This document shows, one piece after another, positions 7,493-12,725 of a stretch of DNA of 12,725 nucleotides (the stretch's first letter is position 1; every line of letters starts with the position of its first letter). A program made the translations under genes and the position numbers. Where the stretch lies: the NCBI GenBank assembly GCA_031554725.1, contig JAVBUZ010000183.1, positions 1-12,725 on the forward strand, given 5' to 3'. The notes below the pieces were generated by a model. The model was not told the origin of the DNA. It saw only the letters and a list, made by a program, of their open reading frames with translations, and did not search any database. The stretch comes from JAVBUZ01 sp031554725 (GTDB lineage: Bacteria > Bacillota > Clostridia > Lachnospirales > Lachnospiraceae).

Positions 7493-8452
7493 ATGGGCAA
7501 GAAAGAAGCGCAGGCTGGTACGGTACAAGTTGTACGTAAGCCCTTAGGAAAGAGAATATGGAACCACAGAGGTTTTTACATTATGTTTTTACCCGTGGCA
7601 ATTTTCCTTATTATTATGCACTATTGGCCAATGTTAGGTATTAAATGGTCACTCTATGATTATCGCCCAGTAGGAACTCCTACTTTTGTTGGATTAAAAC
7701 ATTTTCAAAAATTATTTGCAGAGGAAGCTTTTTGGAACTCCTTTAAGAACACACTTGAGCTTAGTGTATTGAAGCTAATAATTACAACATTTACAGCAGT
7801 TGTTGTATCCATATTTTTAAACGAAATGATGAATTTAACTGCAAAGAAATTCTTGCAGACAATTATATATTTACCTCACTTTATGTCATGGGTAGTAGTT
7901 GCTTCTATCTTTAGTTTATTCCTATCTCCATCTAGCACTGGTATGGTTAACGGTCTACTTAGAGATTGGGGTATTTTACAAGAAGGACAAAAGAACATTT
8001 ACTTTATGGCGAGCACCGCTTGGTGGAGACCTATCTTCTATATTATTAATATATGGAAAGAAACAGGTTGGGGAACAATTATTTTCTTAGCTACCTTAGC
8101 TGGTATTAGCCCTGAACAGTATGAAGCAGCTGATATTGATGGTGCATCACGTTTCCAGAAGATGTTATACATCACAGTTCCAGCATTATCAAGTACAATT
8201 ATTACCGTATTGATTCTAAACCTTGCAAAGGTTATGAACATGTTCGAATCCGTATTCGTACTTTATAACCCAGCAGTTTATGATGTAGCAGACGTAGTAT
8301 CTACCTATATTTATCGTCAGACATTTGCTCAGGCAATGCCTAACTATGGTTACTCTACGGCGGTTGGTTTATTTAAGTCACTAGTAGGTTGTGTTTTGGT
8401 TGTCGTATGTAACTGGGCAAGTAAAAAGACACGTGGCCGCGGTATTGTATAG
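7493..8452 (+). CDS. Sugar ABC transporter permease (LplB/YteP-like, CUT1)
   Basis: This is one of two membrane subunits that form the import channel. The 319-residue protein has an N-terminal cytoplasmic tail, a first helix in GFYIMFLPVAIFLIIMHYWP (27-46) and about six hydrophobic helices in total. The EAA loop that docks on the ATPase is QYEAADIDGASRFQKMLYITVP (209-230), with the conserved EAA...G. The WSLYDYRPVG segment after helix 1 is typical of the LplB/YteP/YesP group. An AAAGGAA site lies about 8 bases before the ATG. The stop codon overlaps the AGGAGG site of the next permease, so the two are translationally linked. No ATP-binding subunit gene is present in the window; relatives of this type share a multitask ATPase such as MsmX. 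Confidence 0.94.
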   Translation: MGKKEAQAGTVQVVRKPLGKRIWNHRGFYIMFLPVAIFLIIMHYWPMLGIKWSLYDYRPVGTPTFVGLKHFQKLFAEEAFWNSFKNTLELSVLKLIITTFTAVVVSIFLNEMMNLTAKKFLQTIIYLPHFMSWVVVASIFSLFLSPSSTGMVNGLLRDWGILQEGQKNIYFMASTAWWRPIFYIINIWKETGWGTIIFLATLAGISPEQYEAADIDGASRFQKMLYITVPALSSTIITVLILNLAKVMNMFESVFVLYNPAVYDVADVVSTYIYRQTFAQAMPNYGYSTAVGLFKSLVGCVLVVVCNWASKKTRGRGIV

Positions 8453-8463
8453 GAGGATAGCAC

Positions 8464-9336
8464 ATGGCTAAGAATACGAATCAAGCGGTTTACAGAAAAC
8501 CGAAGAAAAAAATACAGTTATTTAATGTAATTAACTATATAGTATTTATCATAGTTGGTATTGTAATTATGGTACCTATTTGGAAAGTTATCGTAGACTC
8601 CTTGGATGCATACGGTGTTTACCAGTTTCGCTTATGGCCTACTAAATTTTCAATTGAAGGTTACAAGGCTATTCTAGAAACCAAGCAGCTTTACCAACCA
8701 TTTATTAACTCTATTTACTCTACATTATTGGGTACACTGTTAGGTTTGGTACTATCAACACTTGGTGGATATGTACTTATTCAGTTTGAGATGCCAGGAC
8801 GTAATGCACTTGCATATTTCTTACTATTTACCATGATTTTCTCAGGTGGTATGATTCCTGAATACTTGGTAATGAGACAATTAGGTTTAGTTAACAATCT
8901 ATGGGTTGTTATTTTGAAACATGGTATTAATGTTTATAACGTAGTTCTTATGCGAAACTTCTTTGAAGGTATTCCGGCAGGACTATTTGAAGCAGCTAAA
9001 ATTGATGGATGTTCTCCAATGGGAATTTTCTTTAAAATCGTATTACCACTTTCAAAAGCAGCATTAGCATCAATTGGTCTTATGTTCGCAGTAGGTGTAT
9101 GGAATGACTATACAACTGTAAAGATTTACATTACAGACCCTTTGCAGACAAACTTCCAGTATAAGCTAAGAAATATTATTATGGATGGTGATACGCCGAA
9201 CACAGGATATATTGTTTCGGAGAGTACCTTATATAATGCGGCCATTATGTCTGCAATTATACCATTTATGATTATTTATCCATTCTGCCAGAAATACTTT
9301 GTTAAAGGTGTTAATATTGGTGCAGTAAAAGAATAA
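8464..9336 (+). CDS. Sugar ABC transporter permease (LplC/YtcP-like, CUT1)
   Basis: This is the second channel subunit, paired with the preceding permease. The 290 residues match the family length. Helices are visible at about 23-40, 83-107, 115-130, 143-164, 197-215 and 257-275, and the EAA loop is LFEAAKIDGCSPMGIFFKIVLPLS (174-197). The C terminus KYFVKGVNIGAVKE is characteristic of the YtcP/LplC group (xKGVxxGAVKG-like ending). AGGAGG at 8451-8456, overlapping the previous stop, lies 7 bases before the ATG. A hairpin terminator follows about 30 bases after the stop, marking the end of the importer transcription unit. Confidence 0.94.
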   Translation: MAKNTNQAVYRKPKKKIQLFNVINYIVFIIVGIVIMVPIWKVIVDSLDAYGVYQFRLWPTKFSIEGYKAILETKQLYQPFINSIYSTLLGTLLGLVLSTLGGYVLIQFEMPGRNALAYFLLFTMIFSGGMIPEYLVMRQLGLVNNLWVVILKHGINVYNVVLMRNFFEGIPAGLFEAAKIDGCSPMGIFFKIVLPLSKAALASIGLMFAVGVWNDYTTVKIYITDPLQTNFQYKLRNIIMDGDTPNTGYIVSESTLYNAAIMSAIIPFMIIYPFCQKYFVKGVNIGAVKE

Positions 9337-9367
9337 AAATATTTCCGTTAAATAAGGAAGTAATTTG

Positions 9368-9410
9368 AAAGGGAAACTTCAGTCATAGTGAGCGGAGGTT
9401 TCCCTTTTTT
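9368..9410 (+). terminator. Intrinsic terminator after the permease genes
   Basis: A 10-bp perfect stem (9368-9377 with 9398-9407, AAAGGGAAAC against GTTTCCCTTT) is extended by three weaker pairs around a 14-base loop and ends in a run of six T (9405-9410). It separates the importer genes from the esterase-GH43 pair. No convincing promoter lies between it and the esterase at 9455, so those genes may depend on readthrough. Confidence 0.8.
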
Positions 9411-9425
9411 ATAGGAAAAAGACGA

Positions 9426-9441
9426 GTCTGAAGATACAGAC
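9426..9441 (+). other. Small hairpin just before the esterase ribosome binding site
   Basis: GTCTG (9426-9430) and CAGAC (9437-9441) form a 5-bp stem with a 6-base loop (AAGATA). The GGAGGG ribosome binding site begins at the very next base (9442). The stem could affect ribosome loading or mark an mRNA 5' end produced by processing, but a 5-bp repeat can also arise by chance. Confidence 0.3.
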
Positions 9442-9454
9442 GGAGGGAGCAGCA

Positions 9455-10135
9455 ATGAGAAAAATTTTTTGGGCAGGAGATTCTACTGTTCAAACAAATG
9501 ATATAACTACATATCCTCAAACGGGAATTGGTCAGGTTTTTAGTCTATATACAAAACCTGATGTGGTTATTATTAATCATGCAAAAAACGGGAGAAGTAC
9601 AAAAAGCTTTATTGATGAAGGCAGATTGGAAGACATAGATGGAGAAATTGGTGAGGGTGATTATCTTTTTATTCAGTTTGGTCATAATGATGAAAAAAAT
9701 GAGGATCCCACTAGATATACAGAACCTTTTTCAACCTTTATGGATAATCTAAAAATCTACATAGATGTAGCAAAAAAGCACGGAGCTAATCCCGTGCTAA
9801 TTACACCGTTAGAAAGAAGATGCTTTGTGGATGCAAAACACCTGGGAATGGGTGCGCATTCTGACTACGTTGCGGCAATGAAACAGACAGCAGAGCAATG
9901 TAAGGTTCCGCTAATAGACTTATATAGTATGAGTAGAATGGAAATGAAGAAGGCTGGGAAATCATTTAGCAAGAAATGGTTTATGAATTTTTCGGCAGAG
10001 GAATATCCTAACTACCCAGATGGTAAAAAGGATAATACACATTTAAGATATGAAGGAGCAATTGCTTTTGCAGGCTTAGTGGCAAAAGGACTCCGTGAGC
10101 TAGATGGAATTTATGCAGATTTACTTATAGAATAG
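9455..10135 (+). CDS. Cytoplasmic GDSL/SGNH acetylesterase, CE12 rhamnogalacturonan acetylesterase-like
   Basis: The protein (226 residues) is a compact SGNH hydrolase of the RhgT/YesT type, which removes acetyl groups from pectic or xylan-derived sugars. Block I is WAGDSTVQ with nucleophile S10; the oxyanion region is around NHAKNGRSTKSF (41-52), with G46; block III is FGHND (75-79) with N78; block V is D193-N-T-H196, followed by LRYEGA as in CE12 enzymes. All catalytic residues are present. There is no signal peptide, so it should act on imported oligosaccharides in the cytoplasm. GGAGGG about 7 bases before the ATG supports the start. The GH43 gene follows after 12 bases, indicating co-translation and a joint job: deacetylation before glycosidic cleavage. 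CE12 includes rhamnogalacturonan, pectin and xylan acetylesterases, so the exact substrate is not decided by sequence. Confidence 0.9.
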   Translation: MRKIFWAGDSTVQTNDITTYPQTGIGQVFSLYTKPDVVIINHAKNGRSTKSFIDEGRLEDIDGEIGEGDYLFIQFGHNDEKNEDPTRYTEPFSTFMDNLKIYIDVAKKHGANPVLITPLERRCFVDAKHLGMGAHSDYVAAMKQTAEQCKVPLIDLYSMSRMEMKKAGKSFSKKWFMNFSAEEYPNYPDGKKDNTHLRYEGAIAFAGLVAKGLRELDGIYADLLIE

Positions 10136-10147
10136 AGGCATAGGAAG

Positions 10148-12088
10148 ATGACACTTTTAAAAGCAATATTAGAAGAAAACTTAGAAGAGGTAAAACGCCT
10201 GTTGGTTTTAGATCCTCCAATCATTGATGAAAAGGATGAGGATGGTTTACCGATGAGTTTTGTTGCGGCTAAAACAGGGAATCTTCCTATTATTATGTAT
10301 ATTGTGGAATATTCAAGGGCAAGCATGAATGTGGTAGACGACACAAACGCTAATATTTTGCATATGGCAACCCAAAGCGGAAAGCTAGAAGCTGTAAAGT
10401 ATTTGGTAGAGAAGGTTGGAATGTCTCCCCTTAGTGCGGATAAGGAGCTTATAACTCCATATGATATTGCCCATGAAAAGAAATATACTGATATTGAGCA
10501 GTATTATGAAGGCATAGTAGGCTTTGCGTACGAGGATGCATATCGTAATCCGATTCGTACCGGTATGTTTCCTGATCCATCAATAGTTAGAGTGGGGGAA
10601 GATTACTATATGGTAAATTCCTCCTTTATTTTCTTTCCTTGTATTCCGATATCCCATTCCAAAGATTTGATTCATTGGAATATCATTGGATATGCAGTAA
10701 CCAACCCCGATTGGGCTATGTTAGATGAATTAGAGGGTGGGAGGGGCTATTGGGCGCCTGACATTTCTTTTTATGAAGGAAGGTTTTATATAGCAGCAAC
10801 CTATCGTTTAAATGATACAGGTACTATCTATAGAAAACAAATGGTGGTATCATCGGATAAGCCAGAAGGACCATATTCAGAGCCAGTTTTCTTAGATGAA
10901 GATGGTATTGATCCATCTATTTTCAATGATGATGATGGCAGACGCTATATGCTTTTAAATAGAGGTGCAAGGATATTTGAGTTAAGCCATGATGCAAAGG
11001 AACAGATATCAGAAGCGAGCCTCTTATATTATGGTGACTATAAAAGGGCTCCAGAGGGTCCACATTTGCTCAAAAAAGATGGTTTTTATTATCTCTTTGA
11101 AGCAGAGGGCGGAACGGGTATGGGGCATCGAATTACGGTATCTAGGTCTAAAACCCTTATGGGAAATTACCAGCCTTGCCCATATAATCCAATTATGCGC
11201 CAAGAGGACGCTGGTGCGGCGATACAAAGATGTGGTCATGGAAAACCTGTTTGTACACAAAATGGGGAATGGTATATGGTGTATTTGTGTGGCCGAATGA
11301 TAGGAGAGGGTTATAGTATTCTAGGACGTGAGACAGCCATAGATAAAATAGAATGGACAGCCGACGGCTGGCCGATTGTGAATGGATTAAAAGGTCCGAG
11401 TGCACTACAAAGACGTCCTAACCTACCTCAAGATAAGAAGAGCATAGAAGCAAATGAGGTGCTTTTAGAGAATGAAAAATTGTCTTTAGAGTGGGTAACA
11501 CCACGTCCACCTGTAGAAGGGGCAGTGTATGTAGAAGATAAGGTGCTACATATAAAAGGAAGCAGACTACCACTTTCCGACGTGGGAGCAAGAAATATTG
11601 TTTTAAGAAGACAAAAGGATTTTTGCTTTGAGGCAGAAACTGGGGTGAGCCTACAAGAGATGAAATTAGATCAGGAAGTAGGTTTGATTTGCTATTATGA
11701 TGAAAATACGTGGGTTACATGTGGCATAATAAAAGAAGATGACTATTATTTCCAAGTAAAAGAGCATATTGGAGATTTGGACCTTATTCATGGCAAAACA
11801 ATTTTACCAAAACGTTTGAAAGAAAATATGGGACAACTTCTTAATATAAAAGTAAATACAAAATATTTAGAGCGAACATTTGAAGTGTCTTGGGAACAAG
11901 ACGGCAAAAATGAAAAAATTGAAATTGCAAAATTAGACAATATTTACTATTTATGTGACGAGGGGCTGGCAAAAGGTAAGAGATTTACAGGTGCAATGCT
12001 TGGTATGTATGCCTATGCAGGTGCGGAAAATTACGAGGCTAAGTTCCATAAATTCAGCTATTGTAGCAATTTTCAAAAAAACAAATAA
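10148..12088 (+). CDS. Ankyrin-repeat/GH43 glycosidase fusion (beta-xylosidase or arabinofuranosidase-like)
   Basis: This single 646-residue frame joins two unrelated parts. Residues 1-122 form about four ankyrin repeats, seen as helix pairs such as LLKAILEENLEEVKRLL (3-19), MSFVAAKTGNLPIIMYIVE (36-54), LHMATQSGKLEAVKYLVE (71-88) and TPYDIAHEKKYTDIEQYY (103-120). A GH43 five-bladed propeller starts near residue 133 with NPIRTGMFPDPSIVRVG. Its catalytic set is complete: base D143 (PDPS), pKa modulator D255 (GIDPS), acid E303 (APEGPHL), plus the conserved H364 in GHG and the LGRET...EWTADGWP end typical of GH43 beta-xylosidases. Residues about 434-640 look like the C-terminal beta-sandwich of those enzymes. 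No signal peptide or membrane helix is present, so it acts in the cytoplasm. The likely reaction is release of xylose or arabinose from the non-reducing end of imported oligosaccharides. GAGG at 10135-10138, overlapping the esterase stop, sets the start. The role of the ankyrin part is unknown; partner binding is the usual ankyrin function. Confidence 0.93.
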   Translation: MTLLKAILEENLEEVKRLLVLDPPIIDEKDEDGLPMSFVAAKTGNLPIIMYIVEYSRASMNVVDDTNANILHMATQSGKLEAVKYLVEKVGMSPLSADKELITPYDIAHEKKYTDIEQYYEGIVGFAYEDAYRNPIRTGMFPDPSIVRVGEDYYMVNSSFIFFPCIPISHSKDLIHWNIIGYAVTNPDWAMLDELEGGRGYWAPDISFYEGRFYIAATYRLNDTGTIYRKQMVVSSDKPEGPYSEPVFLDEDGIDPSIFNDDDGRRYMLLNRGARIFELSHDAKEQISEASLLYYGDYKRAPEGPHLLKKDGFYYLFEAEGGTGMGHRITVSRSKTLMGNYQPCPYNPIMRQEDAGAAIQRCGHGKPVCTQNGEWYMVYLCGRMIGEGYSILGRETAIDKIEWTADGWPIVNGLKGPSALQRRPNLPQDKKSIEANEVLLENEKLSLEWVTPRPPVEGAVYVEDKVLHIKGSRLPLSDVGARNIVLRRQKDFCFEAETGVSLQEMKLDQEVGLICYYDENTWVTCGIIKEDDYYFQVKEHIGDLDLIHGKTILPKRLKENMGQLLNIKVNTKYLERTFEVSWEQDGKNEKIEIAKLDNIYYLCDEGLAKGKRFTGAMLGMYAYAGAENYEAKFHKFSYCSNFQKNK

Positions 12089-12134
12089 AAAAACGAAAAA
12101 AGTGGTTGACACCATACCCCTTTTTTGTTAATAT
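12075..12134 (+). promoter_or_regulatory. Strong promoter with A-tract UP element for the tRNA-Ser/rRNA operon
   Basis: A perfect TTGACA -35 box (12106-12111) is followed after 17 bases by TAATAT (12129-12134), a 4/6 match to the -10 consensus. Three A-tracts centred near 12078, 12090 and 12098 lie directly upstream, where UP elements sit at rRNA promoters. The first two overlap the last codons and stop of the GH43 gene. Transcription would begin near 12141, about 25 bases before the first tRNA. No terminator separates the GH43 stop (12088) from this promoter. Confidence 0.75.
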
Positions 12135-12164
12135 AAGTCTTGCGCTGGTCACAGTGCAACGCAC

Positions 12165-12250
12165 GGAGAGGTATCGAAGTGGTCATAACGAGGCGGTCTT
12201 GAAAACCGTTTGTCCGCAAGGGCGCGTGGGTTCGAATCCCACCCTCTCCG
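12165..12250 (+). tRNA. tRNA-Ser(UGA)
   Basis: The 86-base sequence folds as a class II tRNA. The acceptor stem is GGAGAGG (12165-12171) with CCTCTCC (12243-12249), followed by discriminator G. The anticodon loop is CTTGAAA with anticodon TGA at 12200-12202, reading UCA and probably other UCN codons. It has a long variable arm (TTTGTCCGCAAGGGCG region) and a T loop GTTCGAATC. CCA is not encoded. The long variable arm and discriminator G are serine identity features. Confidence 0.96.
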
Positions 12251-12252
12251 CT

Positions 12253-12267
12253 GGAGATTGTATCTCC
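12253..12267 (+). other. Short hairpin in the tRNA spacer
   Basis: GGAGAT and ATCTCC form a perfect 6-bp stem with a TGT loop two bases after the first tRNA. No T run follows (TTCGGTAAAA), so it is unlikely to terminate; a 3' processing or protective element is more plausible. The rest of the 101-base spacer shows no gene. Confidence 0.4.
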
Positions 12268-12351
12268 TTCGGTAAAAAATGAAACAAGTTTTCAATTAGA
12301 AAAATTGCTCCGCAAGGATTCAAAATTGACAAATGCAAATCAGCTAAGTTT

Positions 12352-12440
12352 GGAGAAGTACCCAAGAGGCTGAAGGGACACCCCTGGAAAGGGTGCAGGT
12401 CGTTAATAGCGGCGCGAGGGTTCAAATCCCTCCTTCTCCG
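12352..12440 (+). tRNA. tRNA-Ser(GGA)
   Basis: This 89-base class II tRNA has acceptor stem GGAGAAG (12352-12358) with CTTCTCC (12433-12439) and discriminator G. The anticodon stem CACCC/GGGTG holds loop CTGGAAA with anticodon GGA at 12386-12388, reading UCC and UCU. A long variable arm (GCAGGTCGTTAATAGCGGCGC) and T loop GGTTCAAATCC are present. CCA is not encoded. It is 101 bases downstream of tRNA-Ser(UGA) with no credible promoter between, so both should be cut from one precursor. Confidence 0.96.
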
Positions 12441-12648
12441 TTGGTAATTTTCAAACAACGATTACCGAGTAAGTTGTAACTTAATAATAAGTAGACAACA
12501 AGAACCTTGACAAGTAAACAGTAATGCAACCCTGAAAATTCTAACGAGAATTATTCAGAACAAACGTTATCTTAATTGATAACAAAAACCAAAAACGGTA
12601 AAACGGAAAAAGAAATTGCTAGTTGTGATTTCTGAGAGATTTAAACTT
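12441..12648 (+). other. 16S rRNA leader (pre-rRNA 5' region)
   Basis: The 208 bases between the second tRNA and mature 16S contain no open reading frame of note. Two small stems are visible: GGTAAT/ATTACC (12443-12448 with 12461-12466) and a perfect GTTATC/GATAAC (12566-12571 with 12578-12583). CCTTGACAAGT at 12505-12515 matches 8 of 11 positions of CTTTGAAAACT, a boxA-like sequence found in Firmicutes rRNA leaders and spacers, which could serve antitermination. The TTGACA inside it has no -10 partner, so I do not call it a promoter. A distal strand pairing with sequence beyond 16S for RNase III cutting cannot be checked here. Confidence 0.55.

Positions 12649-12725
<77 letters not shown>

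Noticed and set aside
12326..12331. TTGACA before tRNA-Ser(GGA) as a second promoter
   Set aside because: A -10 box at normal spacing would fall at the tRNA 5' end (12349 onward), and the bases there do not match.
12183..12458. 91-codon minus-strand open frame across the two tRNA genes
   Set aside because: It is antisense to both tRNAs, and its RVGFEPT-like peptide is the familiar spurious translation of tRNA-Ser T-arm sequence.
12507..12512. TTGACA in the 16S leader as an rRNA promoter
   Set aside because: At 17-base spacing the -10 position reads CCCTGA. The surrounding bases fit a boxA-like leader element better.

Overview
The window comes from a low-GC Gram-positive anaerobe of the Clostridia, most likely the Lachnospiraceae/Cellulosilyticum side. 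The evidence is AT-rich coding sequence, strong AGGAGG-type ribosome binding sites, a lipoprotein-type sugar-binding protein, and the first ~77 bases of a 16S rRNA whose start (GATGAACGCTGGCGGCGTGC...) fits that group. The lineage is inferred from these features only; the 16S fragment is too short to name a genus.

Layout. (1) 44-1805 (+): two housekeeping genes, tsaD (tRNA t6A modification) and ispD (MEP isoprenoid pathway), nearly abutting. (2) 1798-5490 (-): a membrane-anchored AraC-type regulator followed 24 bases later by a beta-lactamase-fold serine hydrolase; the hydrolase converges on ispD with an 8-base overlap. (3) 5491-5748: a divergent control region with a clear minus-strand promoter for the regulator, a near-consensus cre (CcpA) site, and a pair of repeated motifs. 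(4) 5749-9336 (+): a sugar ABC importer of the CUT1/LplABC type (binding lipoprotein and two permeases, no ATPase), with a hairpin after the lipoprotein gene and an intrinsic terminator after the second permease. (5) 9455-12088 (+): a CE12-type GDSL acetylesterase and a GH43 beta-xylosidase/arabinofuranosidase-like enzyme that carries ankyrin repeats at its N terminus. (6) 12106-12725 (+): a strong promoter, tRNA-Ser(UGA), tRNA-Ser(GGA), a leader and the start of 16S rRNA.

How it works together (inference). Genes in parts 2-5 look like one plant-glycan utilisation locus. The two-helix membrane regulator senses an extracellular ligand, the lipoprotein and permeases import oligosaccharides powered by an ATPase encoded elsewhere (as with MsmX/MsmK), and the esterase and GH43 enzyme, both without signal peptides, deacetylate and trim the sugars in the cytoplasm. 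The gene set resembles the Bacillus subtilis yes rhamnogalacturonan locus (yesO-P-Q importer, yesS regulator, yesT esterase), but the GH43 enzyme points to acetylated xylo- or arabino-oligosaccharides as an alternative substrate.

The most unusual items are the ankyrin-GH43 fusion and the placement of two serine tRNA genes ahead of 16S in a ribosomal operon whose promoter begins only 18 bases after the GH43 stop codon, with no visible terminator between them.
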